A DNA stretch of 64,000 nt from Allomyces arbusculus. Its lineage: Eukaryota; Blastocladiomycota; Blastocladiomycetes; Blastocladiales; Blastocladiaceae. A model generated the notes under the pieces. The model did no database searches, was not told where the DNA came from, and worked only from the letters and a program-made list of their open reading frames with translations. Shown here in pieces: positions 63,544-64,000 of the stretch (positions within the stretch are counted from its first letter, which is position 1; the number at the start of each line of letters is the position of its first letter). The DNA lies in assembly GCA_027604705.1 (NCBI GenBank), contig JADHYV010000028.1, forward strand, positions 124,001-188,000, in the 5' to 3' direction. A program made the translations under genes and the position numbers.

Positions 63544-64000
63544 ATGGCCCAACCTATTGCAGAGCGCTTGTTCGGGTCGCTGCAGTCAGCCATGGACGCC
63601 AACGCGCAAGTTCGCGAGGTGAGAAGGACCAGTCACCGTGGCAGAGCTCAGGAGCCCCTCGCACATCGAGTGATCTCACTCGTCAGCCGTGATCTGTTCG
63701 ATGATGGCACCGGGGTTGCACGCGACAGCGGCCCAACACCAGACTTCCAGCTCCTGATCCACCGTCGACCATGCTGACAGGTGATCAAGGACCGCGTCAA
63801 GACCATTGACCTGCAACTGCGCGCGATCCAAGGCCGGTTGCTCCAGGTCCATACCAACGTGGCTCAAGGTGCGCTTGTGCATGTTAAACGTGATCATCCA
63901 TTCGTGATCCGACCTACCTGACCGATCACGACCAGCCGCCGAGATTGCCCAGTCGGTCGACGACAAGCTCGCGGCAGTTCGCACCGACCTGCATGCACTC
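63544..64000 (+). CDS. TSN: translin, 3' partial
   Basis: Translin forms the RNA/DNA-binding shell of the C3PO nuclease with TRAX and helps clear passenger strands or process tRNA fragments. Exons 63544-63618, 63781-63868 and 63936 to the window end (continuing beyond). The assembled N-terminus, 'AERLFGSLQSAMDANAQVRE' then 'VIKDRVKTIDLQLRAIQGRL', follows the translin helix-1 pattern (family: FVELQGFLAAEQDIREEIRK). Next comes 'AAEIAQSVDDKLAAVRTDLH'. Only about 75 residues are visible, so the RNA-binding core is outside the window. Prefoldin-type coiled-coil proteins are the main alternative. Confidence 0.7.

Noticed and set aside
1-64000. Mobile elements, LTR elements, CRISPR arrays, rRNA
   Set aside because: No transposase, reverse transcriptase, integrase, long terminal repeat or regularly spaced repeat array was recognised on either strand.

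Overview
This is a GC-rich nuclear contig from a fungus. The genes are densely packed and most are split by short introns (about 60-130 nt). I rebuilt roughly 56 introns by eye from homology and reading-frame phase, and about 70% of their donors read GTNCG. The gene set is fungal: a CreC-type WD40 protein, a PRM10/ThrE transporter, MDM1, YME2, QNS1 and SLY41-like proteins. It also includes genes often lost in yeasts (Dicer, translin, TEN1, complex I NDUFB9). Together with the high GC this suggests an early-diverging filamentous or zoosporic fungus, perhaps Blastocladiomycota or Chytridiomycota; the phylum is inference. No rRNA, CRISPR array or clearly recognisable mobile element was seen.

Layout. 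1-2,370: 5'-truncated eIF2-alpha kinase (+). 2,785-5,535: 916-aa disordered protein (-). 5,966-7,540: SLY41/triose-phosphate-translocator family transporter (-), divergent from TEN1 (8,357-8,977, +). 8,978-10,900: gene-poor, with possible remains of a leucine-rich-repeat gene. 10,901-16,790: seven-exon Dicer (-). 17,570-19,332: PIG-A/GPI3 (+), convergent with a 1,333-aa gelsolin-repeat protein (19,431-23,432, -), which is divergent from SYF2 (23,834-25,072, +). 25,298-27,235: RS-domain protein with two RRMs (-), divergent from a four-TM protein (27,666-29,066, +). 29,783-30,258: NDUFB9-like complex I subunit (-), divergent from glutamine-dependent NAD synthetase (30,609-33,075, +). 33,949-35,631: eIF2B gamma (+). 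36,146-37,346: one or two small uncharacterised genes (+). 37,531-40,831: CreC/WDR20 (-). 41,369-42,560: ELO fatty-acid elongase (-). 44,170-47,443: PRM10-like transporter (+). 47,792-48,770: DUF4604 protein (+). 48,831-52,726: MDM1-type sorting nexin (-), divergent from YME2 (53,159-55,942, +). 56,422-57,780: extended SDR (-). 59,095-59,166: tRNA-Ala(UGC). 59,604-63,162: helical-bundle/pseudokinase/Sel1 protein (+). 63,544-64,000: 5' part of translin (+).

Most genes are ordinary housekeeping genes, arranged as alternating divergent pairs with about 350-820 bp between starts and tight convergent pairs with as little as 60 bp between stops. Pathway links are loose: translation control (eIF2-alpha kinase, eIF2B gamma), small-RNA biology (Dicer, translin), splicing (SYF2, the RS/RRM protein) and mitochondrial organisation (MDM1 beside YME2, NDUFB9). 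The most unusual gene is at 59,604-63,162. Its domain order resembles MLKL-type cell-death effectors, and its kinase-like domain lacks the catalytic residues.
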